Position numbers and translations under genes: made by a program. From positions 1 through 6,983 of the forward strand of contig DYOT01000065.1 in the NCBI GenBank assembly GCA_020720345.1: DNA of 6,983 nucleotides, in the 5' to 3' direction. The notes beneath the pieces were generated by a model. It was not told the origin of the DNA, made no database searches, and saw nothing but the letters and a program-made list of their open reading frames with translations. Origin of the DNA: Candidatus Caenarcanum sp. GTDB lineage: Bacteria > Cyanobacteriota > Vampirovibrionia > Gastranaerophilales > UBA9971. Shown here in pieces: positions 1 to 5,349 of the stretch (position 1 is its first letter; each line of letters opens with the position of its first letter).

Positions 1-480
1 AATATCATAAGGATCGCTTGTAGTGGAAGAATCTAAAAGAGTCTGAACTACGTTTGCAGAATAATTATCAATATAATCAAGCAAATCTCTAGTAGAAAGT
101 CCTGTTACGCTGGAGGGAAGCCCCACTGGCGGAATATCATAAGGATCGCTTGTAGTGGAAGAATCTAAAAGAGTCTGAACTACGTTTGCAGAATAATTAT
201 CAATATAATCAAGCAAATCTCTAGTAGAAAGTCCTGTTACGCTGGAGGGAAGCCCCACTGGCGGAATATCATAAGGATCGCTTGTAGTGGAAGAATCTAA
301 AAGAGTCTGAACTACGTTTGCAGAATAATTATCAATATAATCAAGCAAATCTCTAGTAGAAAGTCCTGTTACGCTGGAGGGAAGCCCCACTGGCGGAATA
401 TCATAAGGATCGCTTGTAGCGGAAGAATCTAAAAGAGGCTGTATCACGTTTGCAGAGTAATTATCAACGTAATCAAGCAA
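1..480 (-). repeat. 132-bp in-frame tandem repeat, 3 perfect copies plus a diverged partial copy
   Basis: Copies occupy 1-132, 133-264 and 265-396 and are identical base for base; the left edge of the window does not show where the array ends. A fourth copy, 397 to about 480, is recognisable but has substitutions (for example at 420, 436-438 and around 442-444) and grades into unique N-terminal coding sequence. The period is exactly 44 codons, so gain or loss of a unit keeps the frame. Perfect identity, including at synonymous sites, implies recent duplication or gene conversion. The unit is about 40% G+C (53 of 132 bases), somewhat richer than the surroundings. Confidence 0.97.
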
Positions 481-534
481 AGCCCTGTTATTCATATTTA
501 AAATATTTTGGCTGATTCCCATTAAGCTAGTCAT
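1..534 (-). CDS. 5' part of a tandem-repeat protein gene of unknown function (truncated by window edge)
   Basis: A minus-strand frame stays open for 178 codons from ATG at 534-532 and leaves the window at base 1. The other five frames hit a stop inside each repeat unit, so this is the coding frame. The first ~18 residues (MTSLMGISQNILNMNNRA) are unique and carry no Sec signal peptide or membrane segment. After them the protein is a chain of 44-residue units. Each unit has a likely amphipathic helix starting LLDYIDNYSANVVQTLL, an acidic Ser/Thr stretch (DSSTTS), then a proline-containing linker with DPYDIPPVGLP and SSVTGLSTRD. The unit nearest the start has substitutions (V for I, I for V, P for T, A for T). 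A GGAAAGG at 548-554 lies 13 nt upstream of the ATG; M5 and M14 are alternative starts with no better site. I do not recognise the family. The C-terminus and repeat number lie outside the window. Confidence 0.8.
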   Translation of the reverse strand, partial: MTSLMGISQNILNMNNRALLDYVDNYSANVIQPLLDSSATSDPYDIPPVGLPSSVTGLSTRDLLDYIDNYSANVVQTLLDSSTTSDPYDIPPVGLPSSVTGLSTRDLLDYIDNYSANVVQTLLDSSTTSDPYDIPPVGLPSSVTGLSTRDLLDYIDNYSANVVQTLLDSSTTSDPYDI

Positions 535-547
535 TAATTAAATTCAA

Positions 548-591
548 CCTTTCCATAAACTACCTATATATATAAAGTATTTACTATATAG
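548..591 (-). promoter_or_regulatory. AT-rich upstream region and ribosome binding site of the repeat gene
   Basis: GGAAAGG (minus strand, 548-554) is the best Shine-Dalgarno candidate for the start at 534, at a long spacing of 13 nt. Further upstream is a run of alternating T and A. It contains inverted CTATATA/TATATAG arms (564-570 and 585-591) and a small AGTA-TT-TACT palindrome (576-585). Several TATATA/TATAGT matches could serve as a -10 box, but I see no convincing -35, so no promoter hexamers are assigned. Confidence 0.35.
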
Positions 592-595
592 ATAA

Positions 596-757
596 AACCG
601 GATTTTTGGGATTTTGTTACATTATTTAACAAATGATAAAGGTCCTTACTCTCTTGAAGAATTTTCTTTAGATGATATTATGAATTTCATTGTTGAAATA
701 AGTAAATGTTTTAATAAATCTAATAATATATTTAAGTCAGACATAATAATAAAATAA
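596..757 (+). pseudogene. Start-less open stretch, possible 3' remnant of an unknown gene
   Basis: Between in-frame TAA codons at 593-595 and 755-757 there are 53 sense codons that read like protein, including TNDKGPYSLEEFSLDDIMNF and a Lys/Asn-rich end (SKCFNKSNNIFKSD). There is no ATG at its beginning. The first candidate starts are TTG at 614 and ATG at 680, neither with a good ribosome binding site. It ends 17 nt before the rpsO start, inside what must be the rpsO upstream region. It may be the tail of a gene whose front was lost. An AT-rich sequence can also give an open frame of this length by chance. I recognise no family. Confidence 0.3.
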
Positions 758-774
758 TCAGGAGAAAAGATTAA

Positions 775-1044
775 ATGGCTATAAATCTTGCCAACAAAAA
801 TGAAGTTATTGAAGAAAATAAAAGAAGCGACAATGACACCGGCTCAACAGAAGTTCAGGTCGCTCTTTTAACGCAAAAAGTCAAGGAATTGACAGAGCAT
901 TTAAAAATTAACAAAAAGGATTTTTCAGGACGTCGTGGTCTCTTAATGATGGTTGGCAAAAGAAAAAAACTTTTAAGCTATCTTAAAAATGAAGATATTG
1001 AAAGATACAGAAAATTAATTGAAAAGCTTGGTCTCCGTAAGTAA
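775..1044 (+). CDS. rpsO: 30S ribosomal protein S15
   Basis: The 89-residue product has the normal S15 length and fold signature. NDTGSTEVQVALLT lies at residues 20-33, the rRNA-binding segment NKKDFSGRRGLL at 46-57, and the C-terminus ends RYRKLIEKLGLRK. S15 is an early-binding protein of the 30S platform and contacts 16S rRNA helices 20-22 at a three-way junction. Of the well-known helix-22 contacts (His41, Asp48, Ser51 without the initiator Met), His and Asp are present but position 51 is Gly, and the usual HKKD starts with Asn. A strong GGAGAA (761-766) sits 8 nt before the ATG. In many bacteria S15 represses its own mRNA through a leader structure, but the short AT-rich leader here shows no obvious one. 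The expected neighbour pnp is absent; cca follows 181 bp downstream on the same strand. Confidence 0.97.
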   Translation: MAINLANKNEVIEENKRSDNDTGSTEVQVALLTQKVKELTEHLKINKKDFSGRRGLLMMVGKRKKLLSYLKNEDIERYRKLIEKLGLRK

Positions 1045-1055
1045 GCACATTCTTA

Positions 1056-1196
1056 ATTTTTAGAAGCTGTCTTGTTAAAGCCTGCACCGCCTTGCCAGGC
1101 AAGCCGTTTCAGCTTTAACCGCAGTCCTTAAACGAGCCTTTATCTATAAGCTTTTTGGGCTAAATTTTTATTTTAACCAGACAGACTCTTAGAAAT
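1056..1196. repeat. 141-bp intergenic element with imperfect terminal inverted repeats and a nested hairpin
   Basis: The left end (1056-1079) and the reverse complement of the right end (1172-1196) match at about 20 of 24 positions with one gap. The best block reads CTGTCT(T/G)GTTAAA. Inside, GTTAAAGC (1074-1081) pairs perfectly with GCTTTAAC (1112-1119), enclosing a second perfect stem CTTGC-CAG-GCAAG (1091-1103). The core is much richer in G+C than its surroundings. The layout fits a small MITE-like element or a structured intergenic RNA between rpsO and cca. No convincing target-site duplication is visible. It could also process or terminate rpsO mRNA, but no T-run directly follows the stem. 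Confidence 0.55.
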
Positions 1197-1225
1197 AAAA
1201 TCAAGATCGTTAACGGGTAAAGAGC

Positions 1226-2521
1226 ATGCCGAATGCAAGGATTAACCTAAAAAAAGAACTTGAAAATGCTGTTTCTGAAAATATGCTGAAAGTCATTTAT
1301 CTATGCTCGGAAGCCGCTGACAGTTTCCCTGTAAGTGTTTTTCTTATTGGCGGTGCTGTTAGGGATGTTATTATTGGCAAAAACCATTTTGATACGGATA
1401 TAACAGTTCAGGGGGATGCTCTTGAATTTGCATGCTTTCTTGAAAAAAAATATCCCGATATATGCAAGATAAAAGAAATTCATGATAAATTCGGGACAGC
1501 AAAACTTGTTTTTTCTATAAATAATCAGCAAATAGATATAGACGTTGCCGGCACGAGAAAAGAAACTTATCCTTATCCGGGGAGTCTTCCCAAAGTTGAA
1601 GAAATTGGATGTGAACTTTATGAAGACGTTAAAAGGCGTGATTTTTCAATAAATTCTATGGCTTTATCCATAAATAAAAATGATTTTGCGGATTTAACAG
1701 ATTATCTGGGCGGATATGACGATATAAAAAATAAAAAAATAAGAGTGCTTCATCCGTCAAGCTTTATAGAAGATCCTACAAGAATAATTAGAGCTTTGAA
1801 ATTCAGGGTAAGGTTTGATTATGAGCTGGAAGAATCCACAAAAATCCTTCAGAATAAATGTCTAGACTCCGGCATGTTCGATAATTTTTGCGGAGAAAGA
1901 ATTAAATCCGAGTTAAAACAGGCGTTTAATCTTAACAGACCCGAAATTATGGAAATTTTTCTTCAGGAAAATATATACAAACTTGTAAACAAAGATATTA
2001 ATATTCCTGAATCTGTTCAAAATCTTGCTGAAAACTGTGAAAAAACCGCTTTGGAATATTTAAAATTTTTAAAGCCCGATTTTATCTGGCTTATTTACCT
2101 GGGAGTATTATTAACAGACTTTTCTCAGGAAAAAATCGCCGATATTGCCTATAATTTATATCTTTCAGGCATAGAAACCGAGATATTAACAGGAGCAGCA
2201 ATTTTGTCTGAAAAAGCTGAAGAGATAGAACAGGCTTCTTCTAATTATGAAATTTATCAAAGTTTTGAAGGATTTTTGCCGGAGGCAATATTAATTTTAT
2301 TAATTAAAACGCCTCAACTAAAAGAAAAAATAAATCTTCATCTTAAAAAATTTAAAAAAATAAAAATTTATACTACGGGTCAAAATCTTATTGACCTGGG
2401 GCTAAAACCCGGGCCTCTTTTTGGGGAAATATTAGGTAAGCTGTTAAAGGCTAAAATTAACGGAGAATTCTCTTCAAAAGAAGAAGAAAAGAAATTTTTA
2501 GCAGCACAGATGCACCATTAG
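1226..2521 (+). CDS. cca: CCA tRNA nucleotidyltransferase (CCA- or A-adding enzyme, class II)
   Basis: This 431-residue protein belongs to the class II nucleotidyltransferase family that builds or repairs the 3'-CCA end of tRNA in the cytoplasm. Visible motifs, in order: LIGGAVRD (40-47), the metal-binding DTD (56-58), IDIDVAGTRKETYP (103-116), RRDFSIN (137-143) that recognises ribose, EDPTRIIRA (182-190) and ERIKSE (224-229). Near the C-terminus is LIDLGLKPGPLFGEIL (388-403), typical of the longer cyanobacterial-type enzymes. There is no HD phosphohydrolase domain. Some lineages, including some cyanobacteria, split the work between CC-adding and A-adding enzymes, and sequence reading alone does not say which activity this one has. 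The start has a weak site (GGGTAAAGAG, 1215-1224). Its stop lies 9 bp from the stop of the convergent gene at 2531. Confidence 0.93.
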   Translation: MPNARINLKKELENAVSENMLKVIYLCSEAADSFPVSVFLIGGAVRDVIIGKNHFDTDITVQGDALEFACFLEKKYPDICKIKEIHDKFGTAKLVFSINNQQIDIDVAGTRKETYPYPGSLPKVEEIGCELYEDVKRRDFSINSMALSINKNDFADLTDYLGGYDDIKNKKIRVLHPSSFIEDPTRIIRALKFRVRFDYELEESTKILQNKCLDSGMFDNFCGERIKSELKQAFNLNRPEIMEIFLQENIYKLVNKDINIPESVQNLAENCEKTALEYLKFLKPDFIWLIYLGVLLTDFSQEKIADIAYNLYLSGIETEILTGAAILSEKAEEIEQASSNYEIYQSFEGFLPEAILILLIKTPQLKEKINLHLKKFKKIKIYTTGQNLIDLGLKPGPLFGEILGKLLKAKINGEFSSKEEEKKFLAAQMHH

Positions 2522-2530
2522 GAACAGCTT

Positions 2531-2791
2531 CTAAACTGAGCCGGTTTCTTCCTGAAGAGCCACGCCTGCTATTTGTGTATCAAGCACAGCGAGCTTTTTT
2601 AGCGGACCTTTTCCTGTTTTTTCAACAAGCTTTGGAGATTGCTCGTTTGCGGCTGCAATAATCTGTTTTATTTCCTGATAAACTGCTTCGCAGTTTTCTA
2701 CGTATAAAACCAGAGGAGGACCGACAACTTTCAAAAAAATCAGAACGGGTTTTCTTACTTTGAGTTGCGATGGAGGGGTATACTGGTTCAT
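2531..2791 (-). CDS. Small conserved protein resembling the cyanobacterial UPF0367 family
   Basis: The 86-residue protein has no signal peptide, no clear membrane span and no catalytic motif. Its order of features matches my memory of the cyanobacterial UPF0367 family. A β-strand with LIFLKVVGPPLVLYVE (17-32) comes first, then a helix with AVYQEIKQIIAAA (36-48), then SPKLVEKT (52-59) and KKLAVLDTQIAGVALQEETG (65-84). That family has no known function and is mostly restricted to cyanobacteria, so it also informs the taxonomy. The start is well supported: AGAGG lies 8 nt upstream of the ATG on the minus strand. The gene is alone on its strand here, tail-to-tail with cca, and its leader contains an intergenic repeat element. 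An overlapping frame at 2622-2840 lacks these supports. Family assignment is from recall. Confidence 0.7.
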   Translation of the reverse strand: MNQYTPPSQLKVRKPVLIFLKVVGPPLVLYVENCEAVYQEIKQIIAAANEQSPKLVEKTGKGPLKKLAVLDTQIAGVALQEETGSV

Positions 2792-2829
2792 TTAAAATTC
2801 CTCTTATAAAATGAGTAAAGAAAGTTTTC

Positions 2830-2868
2830 AGCGAAGCCAAAGATTAGGGCATGTTCTCTGCTTCCGCT
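2830..2868 (-). other. Hairpin in the leader of the UPF0367-like gene
   Basis: AGCGAAGC at 2830-2837 is complementary to GCTTCCGCT at 2860-2868 apart from one bulged base, giving an 8-bp stem with a 22-nt loop. It lies about 40-75 nt upstream of the start at 2791 and would be transcribed in the 5' leader. I recognise no riboswitch class in it. A structural RNA element is possible, but a single sequence gives no covariation evidence. Confidence 0.3.
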
Positions 2869-2878
2869 TATAAATGAG

Positions 2879-2926
2879 TTCAGCTTGTACGCCACCGCCT
2901 CTGCGTCGCCGTTTCAGCTTACACTC
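2879..2926. repeat. GC-rich intergenic repeat module related to the core of the 1056-1196 element
   Basis: It shares CTTGT (2884-2888), CACCGCCT (2893-2900) and GCCGTTTCAGCTT (2908-2920) with the element after rpsO, where the same words occur in the same order at 1071-1075, 1085-1092 and 1103-1115. It lacks the long terminal inverted repeats and the perfect CTTGC/GCAAG stem of that element. It has its own direct repeat TTCAGCTT (2879-2886 and 2913-2920). This suggests a dispersed family of small intergenic repeats in this genome, of which this is a shorter or decayed copy. Confidence 0.5.
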
Positions 2927-2939
2927 CTACTTTGTAAAT

Positions 2940-2976
2940 AAAAAAGCACGCTATCATAATTATACAGGAAAGCGTG
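2940..2976 (-). terminator. Terminator-like stem and T-run on the minus strand (alternatively a promoter -10 in its loop)
   Basis: CACGCT (2947-2952) pairs perfectly with AGCGTG (2971-2976) around an 18-nt loop. Read on the minus strand the stem is followed by CTTTTTTA, the layout of an intrinsic terminator. No minus-strand gene lies just upstream, so it would act as an attenuator or block stray transcription. The loop also contains TATAAT (minus strand, 2959-2964), which could instead be the -10 box for the UPF0367-like gene, without a good -35. Both readings are uncertain. Confidence 0.35.
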
Positions 2977-3027
2977 ATAAATAAACATGTGAGGTGGTTG
3001 TTGTGGACACAAGTTTATAATATTATT

Positions 3028-3055
3028 TTGCATCTTAATTAACATCCACTATAAA
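3028..3055 (+). promoter_or_regulatory. Candidate asnS promoter
   Basis: TTGCAT (3028-3033) and TATAAA (3050-3055) are separated by 16 nt and would give a leader of about 45 nt. An alternative is the extended -10 TGTTAAAAT at 3072-3080, which has no matching -35 and would give a leader of under 20 nt. Both lie directly upstream of the asnS ribosome binding site, GGGGG at 3095-3099. Confidence 0.4.
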
Positions 3056-3105
3056 AATGAAAAAGACTTTATGTTAAAATACAAAAGAAAATACGGGGGT
3101 TAATT

Positions 3106-4407
3106 ATGTCTGAATTAAAACACGTCTATATTTCTGAAATATCAGGTTACGAAGGACAGGATGTAATACTTAAAGGCTGGCTGTATGGTAAAAGATCCAG
3201 CGGAAAGCTTCATTTTCTTCAGGTGAGAGATGGAACAGGAATCATTCAGGCAGTAATTTTTAAAGGAGATGTTCCTGAAGAAGTTTTTGAAATGGCTGAT
3301 AAAATTTCGCAGGAAAGCTCAATTGAGGTTTATGGGATAGTTAAAGAAGATAAAAGGTCAGCTTTAGGCTTTGAAATAGGGGTTAAAGATATAAAAGTTA
3401 TCGGAGAATCTCATGATTATCCGATAACCCCGAAAGAGCACGGCGTTGCTTTCCTTATGGAAAACAGGCATCTATGGTTAAGATCGCCAAGACAGCTTGC
3501 TATAATGAAAATCAGAAATGAAATCGTAAATTCTGTAAGAAATTACTTTAATAATAACGGTTTTTTGCTCGTAGATGCCCCGATATTTACGCCTGCAGCC
3601 TGCGAAGGAACTACAAACCTTTTTGAAGTAAAGTATTTTGATGAAAATGCCTATTTAACTCAGAGCGGACAGCTTTATATGGAAGCGGCGGCGATGGCTT
3701 TCGGCAAAGTTTATTGTTTTGGACCTACTTTCAGGGCTGAAAAATCTAAAACCAGAAGGCATTTAACGGAATTCTGGATGGTAGAGCCGGAAATGGCTTA
3801 TTTTGACCTTGAAATGGACATGAATTTAGCCGAAGACTTTGTTGAATATGTAGTTCAGCAGGTTGTAAAAAACAGAAGACAAGAGCTGGAAATTCTTGAA
3901 AGAGATATTTCAAAGCTTGAAAATATTAAAAAACCTTTTCCTAGAATCAGCTATGATGAAGCTATAAAAATTCTTAAGGAAAGCGGCAAGGAAATTGAAT
4001 GGGGCGAAGATTTTGGCGGTGATGAAGAGACCGTAATTTCTGAAAAATTCGACAGACCGGTTATGATTCACAGATATCCGGCAGAGTGCAAGGCTTTTTA
4101 TATGAAACAGGATCCTGAAAGCGCAAAACATGCGCTTTGTGTAGATATGATTGCTCCTGAAGGGTTCGGGGAAATAATAGGCGGCGGACAGAGAGAAGAC
4201 GATTTTGATGTCCTGCTCGGGAAAATAAAAGAGCATAATCTTCCTGAAGAAGCTTTTGACTGGTATTTGGATTTAAGACGTTACGGAAGCGTTCCGCATG
4301 CCGGCTTTGGACTGGGAATAGAAAGAACAGTAGGATGGATTTGCGGATTGCATCATGTACGAGAAACCATTCCATTCCCTCGCCTTATGGACAGAATCAG
4401 ACCTTAA
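3106..4407 (+). CDS. asnS: Asparagine--tRNA ligase
   Basis: The 433-residue class IIb aminoacyl-tRNA synthetase charges tRNA-Asn with asparagine in the cytoplasm. An N-terminal OB-fold anticodon-binding domain (about 18-100) includes VILKGWLYGKRSSGKLHFLQ. The catalytic core follows: motif 1 around GFLLVDAPIFTPAACEGTTN (152-171), TQSGQLYMEAA (185-195), motif 2 GPTFRAEKSKTRRHLTEFW (206-224) continuing into MVEPEMA, and motif 3 GFGLGIERTVGWICGL (400-415). The EFWMVEPE and GEIIGGGQRE (355-364) signatures fit AsnRS rather than the related AspRS. Length and both ends look complete. GGGGG lies 6 nt before the ATG. Its presence means the cell can make Asn-tRNA directly; the window does not show whether the indirect GatCAB route also exists. 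Its stop is 3 bp from the stop of the convergent rluD-family gene. Confidence 0.96.
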   Translation: MSELKHVYISEISGYEGQDVILKGWLYGKRSSGKLHFLQVRDGTGIIQAVIFKGDVPEEVFEMADKISQESSIEVYGIVKEDKRSALGFEIGVKDIKVIGESHDYPITPKEHGVAFLMENRHLWLRSPRQLAIMKIRNEIVNSVRNYFNNNGFLLVDAPIFTPAACEGTTNLFEVKYFDENAYLTQSGQLYMEAAAMAFGKVYCFGPTFRAEKSKTRRHLTEFWMVEPEMAYFDLEMDMNLAEDFVEYVVQQVVKNRRQELEILERDISKLENIKKPFPRISYDEAIKILKESGKEIEWGEDFGGDEETVISEKFDRPVMIHRYPAECKAFYMKQDPESAKHALCVDMIAPEGFGEIIGGGQREDDFDVLLGKIKEHNLPEEAFDWYLDLRRYGSVPHAGFGLGIERTVGWICGLHHVRETIPFPRLMDRIRP

Positions 4408-4410
4408 TAA

Positions 4411-5349
4411 TTAATTTCGCAAAAACTTCAGCAGCTTCTTAATGTCTTCGTCGGGTTCAAGCTCTATTGTCATCCGTTTTTTGTCTGAAGGTCTAAAAAA
4501 GCTCAACTTATAAGCCTGAAGAGCTTGTCCGTTAAGGTTTATATTTATATTACCTCCGCCATAAAGGGGATCGCCGGCAACCGGATGATTTATGCTGGAA
4601 AAATGCACTCTTATCTGGTGAGTTCTTCCTGTTTCCAGAGTAGCTTCAATAAAAGTATATTTTTTAAAACTTTCCAGAACCTTCCAATGAGTTACAGCAG
4701 TCTTCCCACCTTCTACTATATCCATTTTATGCTTTTGCGTAAGATGCCTGTCTATTGGAGCGCTTATAGTTCCTTGATTTTCGGATAAATTTCCATGAAT
4801 TATGGCTAAATATTGTCTTATGGCAGTTTTTGATTTTATTTGTTCGGATAAAAACTGATGTGCAAAGTCATTTTTAGCTATCATCAAGAGTCCTGATGTA
4901 TCCCTGTCAAGCCTGTGAAGGATTCCAGGGCGCATAATCCCGTTTATTCCTGACAAATTACCCCTGCAATGAAACAATAGCGCATTCACAAGAGTATGAA
5001 CTCTTTCTATAGAAGTCGGATGCGTCAACATGCCGGCAGATTTGTTTACCACAAGCATATCTTCATCTTCATACCTTATATCGAGAGGAATATTTTCCGC
5101 TTCCATTTCCAGAGGTCTTGCTTCAGGAATTATTATACAAACTTCATCGCCGTATTTTAACTTATACGAGTTTTTGGAAGTTTTTCCGTTAACATTAACT
5201 GCATTTTCAGACTTAATAAGCTGCTGAACTCTTGTTCTGGTAAGCTCAGGAACTAAATTTACAACAAAAACATCAAGCCTTGATCCGGCTTCATCTATAT
5301 CAACTTCGAGATTTATTAATTTAGGTGTTTTGGGAGAATTTTCAGGCAT
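4411..5349 (-). CDS. rluD: RluD/RluC-family large-subunit rRNA pseudouridine synthase
   Basis: The 312-residue protein starts with an S4-type RNA-binding domain (about 21-75, SRLDVFVV... VQQLIKSENAVNVNGK). The RluA-superfamily catalytic domain follows. Its key motif RPGILHRLDRDTSGLLMIAK (140-159) contains the catalytic Asp148, and GRTHQIRVHF (241-250) is the second signature. Such enzymes isomerise uridines in 23S rRNA, and E. coli RluD acts on helix 69. The symbol reflects best domain match; the exact target sites cannot be read from sequence. Its ATG directly follows the lspA TAA with no good ribosome binding site of its own, so translation is probably coupled to lspA. The same pair occurs in Firmicutes (lspA-ylyB). 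Length is normal and nothing is missing. Confidence 0.92.
   Translation of the reverse strand: MPENSPKTPKLINLEVDIDEAGSRLDVFVVNLVPELTRTRVQQLIKSENAVNVNGKTSKNSYKLKYGDEVCIIIPEARPLEMEAENIPLDIRYEDEDMLVVNKSAGMLTHPTSIERVHTLVNALLFHCRGNLSGINGIMRPGILHRLDRDTSGLLMIAKNDFAHQFLSEQIKSKTAIRQYLAIIHGNLSENQGTISAPIDRHLTQKHKMDIVEGGKTAVTHWKVLESFKKYTFIEATLETGRTHQIRVHFSSINHPVAGDPLYGGGNININLNGQALQAYKLSFFRPSDKKRMTIELEPDEDIKKLLKFLRN

Larger units (their letters stand above)
2792..3105. other. 314-bp divergent intergenic region between the UPF0367-like gene and asnS
   Basis: No supportable gene is present. From left to right it contains: the ribosome binding site of the minus-strand gene (next to 2791); a stem AGCGAAGC / GCTTCCGCT (2830-2837 with 2860-2868, one bulged base, 22-nt loop); a GC-rich repeat module (2879-2926); a stem with a T-run on the minus strand (2940-2976); and the AT-rich asnS promoter region with a GGGGG ribosome binding site (3095-3099). 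Confidence 0.7.

Noticed and set aside
1..480. Possible CRISPR array, because of regularly spaced direct repeats
   Set aside because: The whole 132-bp unit repeats with no unique spacers, and the period is a multiple of three within one open frame, so it is a coding tandem repeat.
684..699. ATTTCA-TTGT-TGAAAT hairpin as an S15 autoregulatory site
   Set aside because: It is a 6-bp AT-rich stem about 75 nt upstream of the rpsO start with no G-U/G-C helix mimic; such stems are expected by chance in this background.
1112..1170. Intrinsic terminator of rpsO
   Set aside because: The strong stem ending at 1119 is not followed by a T-run, and the later T-rich stretches (1152-1174) have no adjacent stable stem.
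2622..2840. 72-codon minus-strand frame overlapping the UPF0367-like gene
   Set aside because: It lacks a good ribosome binding site, is Arg/Ser-rich and resembles no family, while the overlapping frame has a clear site and family-like sequence.
2811..2873. 20-codon plus-strand ORF (MSKESFQRSQRLGHVLCFRL)
   Set aside because: There is no ribosome binding site before its ATG and it lies within the leader hairpin region of the opposite-strand gene.
4061..4375. Long minus-strand frames inside asnS (also 3910-4236)
   Set aside because: They are antisense to a full-length, motif-complete synthetase, have no family resemblance, and are explained by codon bias of asnS.
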